From MH13 sp042140245 (lineage in GTDB: Bacteria; Pseudomonadota; Alphaproteobacteria; Rhizobiales; MH13), in the NCBI RefSeq assembly GCF_042140245.1, contig NZ_CP159483.1, forward strand, positions 3,658,001 to 3,722,000: DNA of 64,000 nt, read 5' to 3'. This document shows, piece after piece, positions 18,063 through 26,505 of the stretch; positions within the stretch are counted from its first letter, which is position 1; each line of letters begins with the position of its first letter. The notes under the pieces were generated by a model. The model saw only the letters and a list, made by a program, of their open reading frames with translations, made no database searches and had not been told where the DNA came from. The position numbers were made by a program, and so were the translations under genes.

Positions 18063-18096
18063 CCCCCATTTTCGAACATTTGTGCGTATATTAAAC
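18063..18096. promoter_or_regulatory. Tandem operator upstream of ATP-NAD kinase-like gene
   Basis: GTGCGTATATTAAAC at 18082-18096 matches the repeated 15-base element. A degenerate copy ending CGAAC lies 19 bases earlier (18063-18077). The site is between the pseudogene (leftward) and the kinase-like gene (rightward, 62 bases downstream). Confidence 0.5.
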
Positions 18097-18158
18097 AGAG
18101 TCGCAAGGCCTCACTTGGCTTGTTTCAAAGACATGCTCGATGAGTCCCAACGCAGTGG

Positions 18159-19277
18159 ATGAACATGCGCATTGGATTGGTTGTGAACCCGATTGCCGGA
18201 TTGGGTGGACGGGTTGGACTGAAGGGGACAGATGGCCCCGGGACGGTCGCTGAGGCGCTGGCGCGCGGGGCGGCCCCTCAAGCTGGGCCGCGCACACGGC
18301 GCGCCCTAACCCGGCTTTCGGAGCGCGCGCCTAGCACTGAGCTTCTTTCCGCGCCAGGCCCACTTGGCGCTGACTGGGCAAGTGCGTTGGATCTAGATTT
18401 CACAACGGTTGACCTCAAAACCAGCACGCAAACAGCCAGAGACACGAGGCTGGCGGTCGAGGCCATGATGGATTGCGACCTCATCGTCTTTGCTGGCGGC
18501 GACGGTACAGCGCGTGATGTCAGCGCATCTCTCAAACCGGGACAAGCGATGCTTGGCATACCTTGTGGCGTCAAAATGCACTCTGGAGTGTTTGCCATAT
18601 CACCGGAAGCCGCCGGGTCATTGCTCGCAGATTGCGTCGCAGCGCCCGAACGGATCCAATGGACCGACGATGCCGAGGTGATGGACATTGATGAGGCGGC
18701 CTTGCGCCAAGGCCATATTGCGCCGGAGCTTTATGGACATGCGCGTGTCCCAATGGCCCGGAGCCGTGTCCAAGCCTCCAAGGGTGGCCCTCGCACGAAC
18801 TGGAGCGCAGCGCTTCAGGGCGCGGCAGCAGAACTTGCCAACCAGATGGACGACGAAACCCTTTACATCATTGGTCCTGGAACGAGCGCCGGTGCCGTAA
18901 TGCAAGCGATGGGACACGACCCAACAGTGCTGGGGATTGATGCGGTGCGCGGAGGACACGTTGTTGGCCGTGACATCGGATCGAAGGAACTGGAGACCCT
19001 TGCGGTCGGCGGACCTATCAAGATCGTGCTTGGTGTGACGGGACAACAAGGATTTTTGATTGGTCGCGGCAACCAGCAAATCAGTCCCAAAGTTCTTGCA
19101 AAAGCACGCCGCGATGGCCTGATTGTTCTGGCGGCTGAAGACAAGTTGATGGGCCTTGCACAAACACGCCTCTGGGTGGACAGCGGAGACCCCCAACTGG
19201 ACGCCGAGCTCGAGGGTTTTCTTAGGGTGCGCACCGCTCCAGGCCGAGAGACGATGATGCGGCTATCTGCCGGTTGA
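18159..19277 (+). CDS. ATP-NAD kinase family (AcoX-like) protein
   Basis: 372 aa. The N-terminus RIGLVVNPIAGLGGRVGLKG and the central FAGGDGTARDVSA (about residue 110) are the hallmark nucleotide-binding motifs of the ATP-NAD kinase/diacylglycerol-kinase-like superfamily. LGIPCGVKMHSGVF follows, as in AcoX-like proteins, which are longer than true NAD kinases and are usually encoded within catabolic operons. The biochemical function of this branch is not well established to my knowledge. It precedes the GcvPA/GcvPB-like genes by 111 bases. ATG 18159 or 18165 could be used; both follow a weak purine-rich stretch. Confidence 0.78.
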   Translation: MNMRIGLVVNPIAGLGGRVGLKGTDGPGTVAEALARGAAPQAGPRTRRALTRLSERAPSTELLSAPGPLGADWASALDLDFTTVDLKTSTQTARDTRLAVEAMMDCDLIVFAGGDGTARDVSASLKPGQAMLGIPCGVKMHSGVFAISPEAAGSLLADCVAAPERIQWTDDAEVMDIDEAALRQGHIAPELYGHARVPMARSRVQASKGGPRTNWSAALQGAAAELANQMDDETLYIIGPGTSAGAVMQAMGHDPTVLGIDAVRGGHVVGRDIGSKELETLAVGGPIKIVLGVTGQQGFLIGRGNQQISPKVLAKARRDGLIVLAAEDKLMGLAQTRLWVDSGDPQLDAELEGFLRVRTAPGRETMMRLSAG

Positions 19278-19307
19278 AATCCCAGCCGTGTTGGGTTGAT
19301 TTCGACT

Positions 19308-19341
19308 GTGCGTTATGTGAACTTTTGTGCACTATTTGCAC
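19308..19341. promoter_or_regulatory. Tandem operator upstream of gcvPA-like gene
   Basis: GTGCGTTATGTGAAC (19308-19322) and GTGCACTATTTGCAC (19327-19341), separated by TTTT. The second copy is a symmetric GTGC-N7-GCAC palindrome, showing the dyad nature of each element. The GcvPA-like start codon is 47 bases downstream. Confidence 0.75.
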
Positions 19342-19388
19342 GACAGCCCTAACCATTAGCTGCCCGCGCACGATCTGAGGAGCATTCT

Positions 19389-20810
19389 ATGTCGACCGAA
19401 CCTAGGCCTACACAGTCCCGATCCCACCCTTGGATGGCGCTTTCGGCCCCAGGAGTCATCGATGAGATGCTGGCCGAAATCGGCGCACCCTCGGTAGAAG
19501 CACTTTTCGAACAGATCCCGCAGGATCACTACCGCAAGACGCCGCTTGATCTGCCGCCAGCACTCTCCAGCGAGATGGAACTGAAGCGCGATTTGGTCAC
19601 GCGGCTCAAGCGCAACGAAACGTGCGAGGACAATCTGAACTTTCTTGGTGCCGGTGTCTGGCAACACCACGTGCCGGCGATTGTTGATGAGGTGGTTGGA
19701 CGGACGGAGTTCGCCACCAATGTGTGGGGCAGCTACCAGTCTGATCATGGTCGCAACCAGACCTGGTTTGAGTTCTCCTCCCAACTTGGCGCGCTGCTCA
19801 ACCTCGATGTGGTGCAGCTTCCCGTCTATTCCTGGGGCTGCGCGAGCGGCCATGCGATCCGCATGGCGGCCAAGATCACCGAGCGCAAGAAGGTTCTTGT
19901 CCCGCAGCTCAGCGATCCCGAGCGCCTGTCGGTGATCCGCACTTATTGCCAGCCGCAGGAGATGGAAAGTGCCATCGAGGTTGTCATGGTGGCAGCTGAT
20001 CCAACGTCCGGACGGCTTGACCTCAACGATTTGAAGTCAAAGCTCGGTTCAGATGTTGCAGCGGTTTATTTTGAAAATCCTGCCTATCTTGGCACCATTG
20101 AAACTGGCGCAGCCGAGATTGCGAAGCTCGCCCGCGCGGCCGGTGCTGAAACCATTGTTGGCGTTGATCCCATCAGCCTTGGTGTGATGGCTGCGCCTGG
20201 TGACTATGGCGCTGATATCGTGACGGGGCCGGTCCAGCCTCTGGGCGTCCATATGCAGTGCGGGGGTGGTGCTGGTGGCTTCATCGCCTCGCGCGATGAC
20301 GAAACTTACGTGCGCAGCTACAACGGCTTTCTTGTCTCCATCGCGCCGACTTTGGAAGAGGGCCAACACGCCTTTGGTCTGGCCTGTCCGCACCAAAACT
20401 CATATGGCATGCGCGAGTATGGGAATGACTGGACGGGCAACTCAACCTATCTCTGGGCAATTGCCGGCGCGGTTTACATGAGCCTGCTTGGCCCGGACGG
20501 CTTTGCTGAAGTGGGTCGTCTCATTGTCTCGCAGGCGCGTTACGCCGCCAAGCTTCTAGGCGAGGTGCCAGGCGTTCGGATCGTCTGGCCGGACACGCAG
20601 TTCAAAGAGTTCGTCGTCAACTTTGATGACGCAGGCAAAACCGTCGCGGAAATCAACGATGCGCTGCGCGCCAAAGGCATTTTCGGCGGCAAGGACATCT
20701 CCGGCGAAGGGCTGGGGGTTGGCCAAGCGGCGCTCTACTGCGTGACTGAAGTGCACACCGCCGCAGATATTCAACGCCTAGCCGACACCATGAAGGAGGT
20801 TCTGTCGTGA
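19389..20810 (+). CDS. Divergent glycine dehydrogenase subunit 1 (GcvPA)-like protein
   Basis: 473 aa, homologous to the alpha subunit of two-subunit P-protein. NFLGAGVWQHHVPAIVDEVV, the ENPAYLGTIE segment and GEGLGVGQAALYCVTEVHT near the C-terminus follow the GcvPA pattern. Regions lining the active site deviate strongly: where typical GcvPA has YQPEISQG and SMYDGATA, this protein has YQSDHGRNQ and PVYSWGCASG. Start ATG has GAGGAG just upstream, and its stop overlaps the GTG start of the GcvPB-like gene. No gcvT, gcvH or lipoate gene lies in the window, so glycine cleavage is doubtful. Probably forms a PLP-dependent heterotetramer acting on another amino acid. Confidence 0.8.
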   Translation: MSTEPRPTQSRSHPWMALSAPGVIDEMLAEIGAPSVEALFEQIPQDHYRKTPLDLPPALSSEMELKRDLVTRLKRNETCEDNLNFLGAGVWQHHVPAIVDEVVGRTEFATNVWGSYQSDHGRNQTWFEFSSQLGALLNLDVVQLPVYSWGCASGHAIRMAAKITERKKVLVPQLSDPERLSVIRTYCQPQEMESAIEVVMVAADPTSGRLDLNDLKSKLGSDVAAVYFENPAYLGTIETGAAEIAKLARAAGAETIVGVDPISLGVMAAPGDYGADIVTGPVQPLGVHMQCGGGAGGFIASRDDETYVRSYNGFLVSIAPTLEEGQHAFGLACPHQNSYGMREYGNDWTGNSTYLWAIAGAVYMSLLGPDGFAEVGRLIVSQARYAAKLLGEVPGVRIVWPDTQFKEFVVNFDDAGKTVAEINDALRAKGIFGGKDISGEGLGVGQAALYCVTEVHTAADIQRLADTMKEVLS

Positions 20811-22369
20811 GCCGACTACCGAACTTTCACGCCGCCAAATGGGACGAGCCAGTTATCATGGAAATGGGCCGGCCCGGTGGGCGCGGACAGATCTTTCCGG
20901 CGCCGGAATCTGAGGTCATTAGCAGTGTTGGCGGTGATCTGATCCCTGGTGTCATGGCACGCACAGATCGCCCCGAACTGCCAGAGATCACCGAATTTGA
21001 GGCGCAGCGGCATTATCTGCACCTAAGCCAGATGACGCTCGGCATGATGGGTGTCAGCCTGTTCGGCACGTGCACGATGAAGTACAATTCCAAAACGTCG
21101 GAGTATGCGACGCTACGGCCTGAACTTGCTGAAGTTCACCCCTATCAGCATGAAGACACTCTTCAGGGTGTGCTTGGCATCATTCACGAGTTTGACGGCA
21201 TTTTACGGTCGCTCTCCGGCATGGATCAGTTCATCTTCCAGGCCGGTGGTGGGGCGGATGCTGCCTACACCATGACGGCGCTTGCCCGAGCGTACTGGAA
21301 AGACAAAGGCCTGCTTGGCCAACGCACCGAGATGGTAACGTCAGCCCAGTCGCACCCCTGCAACCCAGCAACAGCGGCTGCGGCAGGTTTCAAGGTCGTG
21401 AACCTGCCGCTGGAAGAGAATGGCTATCCCTCGCTTGATGCGCTGAAAGCGGCAGTGAGCGACAAAACCGCTCTCATCATGCTCAACAACCCTGATGACA
21501 TGGGCATCTACAACCCGGAGATCAAAGAGTGGGTGCGCGTTGCCAAGGAAGCTGGCGCGCTCTGCTTTTACGACCACGCGAACTTCAATGGCGTGATGGG
21601 TAAGCTCTCAGCGCGTGAACTGGGGTTTGATGCCTGCATGTTCATGCTACACAAAACCTTCGGCGCTCCCAAGGCCGGTGGCGGTCCAGCTGTCGGTGCC
21701 TTTGGATGCTCGGATGATCTTGCGCCTTACCTTCCAACACCCGTCGTGGTGAAAGAAGGCGACCATTATCGGCTTGATAACGACCGACCAAAATCGGCAG
21801 GCAAGGTGCGCGAGTATTGGGGCAATGTTCCCCAAGTCGTGAAAGCCTATGCCTGGGCGCGCGGCATGGGTGCGGAAGGCATTCAGCTGGCCTCTGATAT
21901 CTCAGTGGTCGCGAACAATTACATGGACAAGCGTCTGTCAGAGATAGACGGGCTTGCGATCTCTAACTCCGATGTCAAAGCCCACCGGATGGAGATGACC
22001 CGCTGGTCGCTCGGACCTCTGGCAGAAGAAACAGGCATTGGAACCGTCGATTTTGCCAACCGCATGGCTGACTATGGCATTGATCCGTGGTGGATGAGTC
22101 ATGAGCCGTGGATTGTCGCAGAACCTTTCACGCCGGAAGCAGGTGAGCTTTGGTCCAAAGAAGATATCGATCTATGGATCGATGTTGTCGCCAAGATCGT
22201 TGAGGAGGCACGCACCGACCCTGAGATGGTGAAGTCAGCGCCCCACAATCAGCCCGTTGCGCAGGTGAAAGGCGATGTTTTTGAGGACCCAAGTCAATGG
22301 GCGATGACCTGGCGGGCCTACAAGCGCAAAGTCATGGGTGATGCGCAGGCCGATCGCGGCGCTGCCTAG
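20807..22369 (+). CDS. Divergent glycine dehydrogenase subunit 2 (GcvPB)-like PLP enzyme
   Basis: 520 aa. The GcvPB core is recognisable: FGTCTMKYNSK near residue 85, the PLP-lysine in MLHKTFGAP (about residue 281) and the glycine loop. Compared with standard GcvPB the segment after the lysine reads PKAGGGPAVG instead of PHGGGGPG, and NPDDMGIYN and DHANFNGVMG replace NPNTLGLFE and DGANLNAIMG. The PLP-binding lysine is kept, so it should be catalytic. GTG start, overlapping the previous stop (GTGA) behind a strong AAGGAGG. A true glycine decarboxylase needs lipoyl GcvH, absent here; an altered decarboxylase or lyase is more likely. Confidence 0.8.
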   Translation: MSRLPNFHAAKWDEPVIMEMGRPGGRGQIFPAPESEVISSVGGDLIPGVMARTDRPELPEITEFEAQRHYLHLSQMTLGMMGVSLFGTCTMKYNSKTSEYATLRPELAEVHPYQHEDTLQGVLGIIHEFDGILRSLSGMDQFIFQAGGGADAAYTMTALARAYWKDKGLLGQRTEMVTSAQSHPCNPATAAAAGFKVVNLPLEENGYPSLDALKAAVSDKTALIMLNNPDDMGIYNPEIKEWVRVAKEAGALCFYDHANFNGVMGKLSARELGFDACMFMLHKTFGAPKAGGGPAVGAFGCSDDLAPYLPTPVVVKEGDHYRLDNDRPKSAGKVREYWGNVPQVVKAYAWARGMGAEGIQLASDISVVANNYMDKRLSEIDGLAISNSDVKAHRMEMTRWSLGPLAEETGIGTVDFANRMADYGIDPWWMSHEPWIVAEPFTPEAGELWSKEDIDLWIDVVAKIVEEARTDPEMVKSAPHNQPVAQVKGDVFEDPSQWAMTWRAYKRKVMGDAQADRGAA

Positions 22370-22390
22370 ACCGTGTCTTGGGCATGGCCG

Positions 22391-23530
22391 TCAGTCAGCA
22401 AGCACCGAGATACCCTTCAACGGGGTGCTTGGTCGCTTGCCGAGAACCAATTCTGCAGTGAGCTGCGCCGTCATTGGGGCCGCGCTGAACCCCACCCATG
22501 GGAAGAGCGCCAGGAAGAAACCTCCGCAGCTGGGCACTTCACCCAGGATCGGGCGCCAGTCCGGCGTGCCGTTCACCCATGCCGTCCAACTGCGAACGGC
22601 ACGCATCGCGCCAAGCTTGGGCACCACACCGGCTGCCACGCTCATGTTTCCGGTAAGACTCGTTGGGTCGGTGGCGAGCGTTCCGTCGCCTCGGCGGGCG
22701 GCAGGCCATCCGCCGCCGATGATGCAGCCGCCATTGGCGGCCTGTTTCAGCGAGAGCTTTCCGGCTGCCGAATAGACAAGGTGCGGGATCAACGGCGCGA
22801 CTGGCTCAGTGACCGTGACTTGAAGCGGAAACCCGTCGATCTCGATGTTCACGCCGAGCATGGCAGCAATCGTACCAGCCTTAGCGCCAGCTGCATTGAC
22901 AATGCGCTTAGCGCGAAACGACTCGGACGACGTTACGATCTCAAAACCCTCAGGTTCTTTGACGATGCCTGCGACCTTGGTGTTGCAGTGAATGGTAACG
23001 CCCGCACTTTGGGCAGCAACTGCAACAGCGGGGGTCGCACGCAGCGGGTTCGCCTTGCCCTCCATCGGGCAGTACCCGCCTCCAATCGCTTTGTCCGACA
23101 AGTATGGGGCAAGCGCCTGCAGTTCATCGCGGGAGAGCATTTTTGTCTCGACGCCATGCGCGCCTTCAATCGCGGCCTTCCGGGCGATAGTCTCCAATTG
23201 GGCATCTGTCTGCGCGACAACAACACCACCACCAAGCTTGACGTCCAGATCTTCACCAACACGATCCGAAAGCTCCTGCCACAGAGCCAGCGAGTCTTTC
23301 AAAAAGCCAAGACACGGACCGTAGGCTCGCGCCCACTCTTCTCCGTAAGCGGCAAACTCAGGGTACTGGATTTGCAGATGCAGCGACCCGGCATTGGCAC
23401 CGGACGCCTGCGTGCCAAGATCGCCAGCTTCCAGCAGCGCAACATAAGCGCCAGCTTCAGCAAGGTTCCAAGCGGTCATCAACCCCGTGATGCCACCGCC
23501 GATCACAACCACATCAAAACGATCTGCCAT
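22391..23530 (-). CDS. FAD-dependent amine/amino acid oxidoreductase (DadA/OoxB-like)
   Basis: 379 aa flavoprotein of the glycine oxidase/D-amino acid dehydrogenase/opine oxidase beta-subunit family. Dinucleotide motif VVVIGGGITGLMTAWNLAEAGA at the N-terminus, GANAGSLHLQIQ near residue 43, and a C-terminal GGFFLALFPWVGF. It closely resembles in layout the product of 30814-31941 (GSDANAGSLHVQMQ), so the two are probably paralogues. Predicted to oxidise a C-N bond of an amino acid or opine, passing electrons to quinones or an iron-sulfur partner. Convergent with the GcvPB-like gene and divergent from the DapA-family gene with only 41 bases between start codons. Confidence 0.85.
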   Translation of the reverse strand: MADRFDVVVIGGGITGLMTAWNLAEAGAYVALLEAGDLGTQASGANAGSLHLQIQYPEFAAYGEEWARAYGPCLGFLKDSLALWQELSDRVGEDLDVKLGGGVVVAQTDAQLETIARKAAIEGAHGVETKMLSRDELQALAPYLSDKAIGGGYCPMEGKANPLRATPAVAVAAQSAGVTIHCNTKVAGIVKEPEGFEIVTSSESFRAKRIVNAAGAKAGTIAAMLGVNIEIDGFPLQVTVTEPVAPLIPHLVYSAAGKLSLKQAANGGCIIGGGWPAARRGDGTLATDPTSLTGNMSVAAGVVPKLGAMRAVRSWTAWVNGTPDWRPILGEVPSCGGFFLALFPWVGFSAAPMTAQLTAELVLGKRPSTPLKGISVLAD

Positions 23531-23571
23531 CAGTGCAGCATCCCTTTCCGCTTCGATCCAATGAGGACACT

Positions 23572-24522
23572 ATGAGCAAGAGTTTTTCCGGCAGTCACAC
23601 AGTGACGGTTACACCCTTCACCGAAGGCGGACGTGCCATTGACTATGCTGCCTGGGAGAAGTTCCTGGATTGGCAGATGGCGTGCGGCGTGCCGGGCATC
23701 ATTGTTCTGGGTACGACCGGTGAGTTCCTGACCATGACCGACGAGGAGCGCGAACAATTCGTCGCTCACACGGTCAAGTACATCAACGGACGCATCACCG
23801 TTTGGGTTGGCACGATGAACGCCTACACGCCCAACGCGGTGCGCTATTCCAAGCAAGCCGAGGACCTCGGTGCCGACGGGCTGATGATCATCCCGCCCTA
23901 CTATTACACTCCGACCGATGATGAGATTTTCAACTACTACATGGCGATCTGTGATGCCTGCGATCTGCCAATCATGCTCTACAACAACCCCTTCACCTCG
24001 AACGTGGATATGAGCGCCAAACTGGTTGGCAGGCTCACCAAGAGCTTCGATCAGATCCGTTATATTAAAGAGGCTAGCCAGCGCATCGAACGCATTCACG
24101 ACATCATCGTCGAGAGCGACGGGCTGATGAATGTCTGGGCCGGGCAACGCGTTCTTGAGAGCTATAAGATGGGCGCCAAGGGTTATGTGAACCCCTATGG
24201 CAACTACATCCCGCGCGCTTCTGTAAAGTTCGTCGAATGGGCGGAACAAGGTCGTTGGGACGATGTGCAAGCCGTGCAATCGGTGATCAGCAAGTTCGAC
24301 ACGATCATCACACAAGGTCATCCTCTCTACGGCCATCAATGCTACTCGAAGGCGCTCGCTGCCGCGGCTGGATATCCAGTTGGCGACGTTCGTGCGCCCA
24401 TCACAACGTTCGAAAGCCTTGGCAAAGAAGGGCGGGAGCGCGTTGCGCGAATGGTACCCTTGATGGAAGAGCTGGAGCAGATCGTTGACACTATTGAAGA
24501 CAGATCGGTGGCTGCAGAGTGA
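23572..24522 (+). CDS. Dihydrodipicolinate synthase family (DapA-like) aldolase/lyase
   Basis: 316 aa class I aldolase-type TIM barrel. Schiff-base lysine in IRYIKEAS (about residue 167), tyrosine of LYNNP (about 139) and the GTTGEF loop (about 45) are present. ATG 23572 follows GAGGACACT; a longer frame to 23533 lacks an RBS. The family includes deaminases and aldolases for hydroxyproline, sialic acid and sugar acids, so it may cleave or deaminate a pathway keto acid. Biosynthetic DapA is unlikely in this catabolic context. Confidence 0.85.
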   Translation: MSKSFSGSHTVTVTPFTEGGRAIDYAAWEKFLDWQMACGVPGIIVLGTTGEFLTMTDEEREQFVAHTVKYINGRITVWVGTMNAYTPNAVRYSKQAEDLGADGLMIIPPYYYTPTDDEIFNYYMAICDACDLPIMLYNNPFTSNVDMSAKLVGRLTKSFDQIRYIKEASQRIERIHDIIVESDGLMNVWAGQRVLESYKMGAKGYVNPYGNYIPRASVKFVEWAEQGRWDDVQAVQSVISKFDTIITQGHPLYGHQCYSKALAAAAGYPVGDVRAPITTFESLGKEGRERVARMVPLMEELEQIVDTIEDRSVAAE

Positions 24523-24524
24523 GG

Positions 24525-25286
24525 TCAACGGATATAGGCCGCACCATTCAGATCGATGGTCGCACCCGTCAGATGCCGGGCACGACCAGTCGCCAGAAAA
24601 ACTGCTGTTTCAGCGATATCTTCCGGCGGCACCCATTCGCCCATCGGTAGGGTCGCTGTAACCGCATCCTCTCCGCCAAGCTTGGCAGCCGTATCGACAG
24701 ACATCTGCGTGCGCACCACACCCGGTGCGATGATATACGCGAGAATGCCTTTGGCAGCGTAGTTTCGCGCGACTGTCTTGGTCGCAGCGGATATGGCGGC
24801 TTTGGATGCAGCGTAGGCAATTGCGCCAGGATGAGACGTGCCTCGGGTGGAAACCCAACTGCCAATCCCAACAATTGCGCCTTTCTCGTCAGCATCCAGC
24901 CATCGACGCACCGCGTGACGCATGAGACGCGCTGGCGCGTGCACATTGACCGTAATGGCTTCGGTCCAAACGGTATCCCACTCATCGATTGGGTCAGCAA
25001 AGCCGCCGGTTTGGCGCATGATGCCTGCATTGTTGACCAACACGTCGACGCGCCCTTCCGCCAGCTCAATTGTCTCATCCCAAAAACGATCGACAGCTTT
25101 CATGTCTGTAAAATCGGCTTGAACCAGGTGCGCCCGACCGTCGGTGGCGGCCTCTGCCCCTGATCGATCGCCTCCGTAGTGGGCGATCACAGTTGCACCT
25201 GCTTCAATCATCGCTCTAGCGGTTGCGGCGCCAATGCCTTTTGAGGCGCCTGTGACAACAATCGTTTTTCCGGTTAGCTCAGCCAT
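24525..25286 (-). CDS. Short-chain dehydrogenase/reductase
   Basis: 253 aa classical SDR: TGASKGIGAATAR near residue 14, NNAGIMRQT near 85, catalytic YAASK near 155 and a C-terminal LTGATIDLNGA. The start ATG 25286 lies 2 bases from the stop of the upstream flavin-enzyme gene, so the two form an operon; a longer frame to 25409 would run into that gene. Convergent with the DapA-like gene (2 bases between stops). Substrate unknown. Confidence 0.87.
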   Translation of the reverse strand: MAELTGKTIVVTGASKGIGAATARAMIEAGATVIAHYGGDRSGAEAATDGRAHLVQADFTDMKAVDRFWDETIELAEGRVDVLVNNAGIMRQTGGFADPIDEWDTVWTEAITVNVHAPARLMRHAVRRWLDADEKGAIVGIGSWVSTRGTSHPGAIAYAASKAAISAATKTVARNYAAKGILAYIIAPGVVRTQMSVDTAAKLGGEDAVTATLPMGEWVPPEDIAETAVFLATGRARHLTGATIDLNGAAYIR

Positions 25287-25288
25287 GA

Positions 25289-26389
25289 TCAGCTCCGTTT
25301 GACAAAGGGGGTGGCCGCAAGCGCTGGATTGCAGCGTGCATAGGGTGCTGGCAGCGCGATCTCGGCGCCCAGTGCTACGGCTGCTTTCCAAGTCCAGCGT
25401 GGATCCCACAGCATGCCGCGTGCCAACGCGACCAGGTCGGCCTGCCCGGTGGCTATGATCGTCTCGGCCTGCACGGGATCGGTGATCTGGCCAACCGCCA
25501 TAACAGGCATGTCTGCCTCTCGCCGAATCGTTTCAGCAAACCCAACCTGGTAGCCTGGGCCGGTGGTGATCTGCTGTCGCTGATCAAGTCCGCCCGAAGT
25601 CACATCCAGTGCATCGCATCCGGCCTCTTTCAGAGCTTGGGCAAAGACGATGGAGCTTTCCAGATCCCATCCCCCTTCGATCCAGTCAGTCGCCGAAAGG
25701 CGCACCATGACAGGTTTTTCCGCTGGAAAAGCAGCCCGCACCGCTTTGAAGACTTCAAGCGGGTAGCGCATCCGGTTTTCCAGCGAACCACCATAGTGGT
25801 CCTGCCGTGTGTTGGTGATGGGTGAGAGAAACTCATGCAACAGATAACCATGGGCCACATGCAGCTCGACCATATCAAACCCTGCACGGTCCGCGCGCCG
25901 GGCTGAGTCCACAAACGCATTGCATACCCGTTCCATCGCGGCTTCATCCATGGCTCGTGGTTCGGGCCAACCTGGCAGATAGGGAACAGCAGACGGTGCG
26001 TCAGTGACCCAGCTGCCCGCTCCCTCAATCAAGCCACCACCTTCCCAGGGTGCGACCGTGCTGCCCTTTCGGCCGGAATGGCTCAGTTGAATGCCAACTC
26101 GAACATCAGCAACCGACTTCATGAACGCAACGATGGAGGCAAAGGCGTCTTCGCACTCATCGTCGTAAAGGCCAGTGCAGCCCGGCGTGATACGCCCGTT
26201 CGGCTCAACACCTGTCGCCTCGACGAATACAGTTCCAGGACCCGACATGGCGAACTGGCCCAGATGGGCCAGGTGCCATTGGCCAGGCACGCCATCGGTG
26301 GCCGCATATTGGCACATTGGCGAAACGACAACGCGATTGGGCACGGTAATCCCGCCCAGTTGGAAGGGTGTGAACAGTTGAGCGGACAT
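25289..26389 (-). CDS. NADH:flavin oxidoreductase, old yellow enzyme (YqjM-like)
   Basis: 366 aa FMN-dependent ene-reductase-type barrel. SPMCQYAA near residue 23 carries the cysteine of the YqjM branch; GIQLSHSGRKGS near 98; ELHVAHGYLLHEFLSP near 172; phosphate-binding AVGQITDP and ARGMLWDPRW near the C-terminus. May reduce an activated C=C or act in oxidative demethylation like related family members. Divergent from the TIM-barrel isomerase gene across a tandem operator (26435-26468), 46 bases from its start. Confidence 0.88.
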   Translation of the reverse strand: MSAQLFTPFQLGGITVPNRVVVSPMCQYAATDGVPGQWHLAHLGQFAMSGPGTVFVEATGVEPNGRITPGCTGLYDDECEDAFASIVAFMKSVADVRVGIQLSHSGRKGSTVAPWEGGGLIEGAGSWVTDAPSAVPYLPGWPEPRAMDEAAMERVCNAFVDSARRADRAGFDMVELHVAHGYLLHEFLSPITNTRQDHYGGSLENRMRYPLEVFKAVRAAFPAEKPVMVRLSATDWIEGGWDLESSIVFAQALKEAGCDALDVTSGGLDQRQQITTGPGYQVGFAETIRREADMPVMAVGQITDPVQAETIIATGQADLVALARGMLWDPRWTWKAAVALGAEIALPAPYARCNPALAATPFVKRS

Positions 26390-26434
26390 GGAGACCTTGA
26401 ACCTGTTGGAAAATGCGATTGATCGATGCCAATC

Positions 26435-26468
26435 GTGCGTTATAGTAACTTGTGTGCGCTATTTGAAC
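26435..26468. promoter_or_regulatory. Tandem operator in divergent promoter
   Basis: GTGCGTTATAGTAAC (26435-26449) and GTGCGCTATTTGAAC (26454-26468) with a 4-base spacer. Lies between the leftward OYE-SDR pair and the rightward isomerase gene. Confidence 0.75.
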
Positions 26469-26505
26469 ATGGCGCGGAAAAGCAGACAAGCAGAAAGGTC
26501 CGTCC

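Noticed and set aside
19389..22369. Complete glycine cleavage system
   Set aside because: Only the P-protein-like pair is present. No gcvT or gcvH gene occurs in the window and active-site motifs of the pair differ from standard P-protein.
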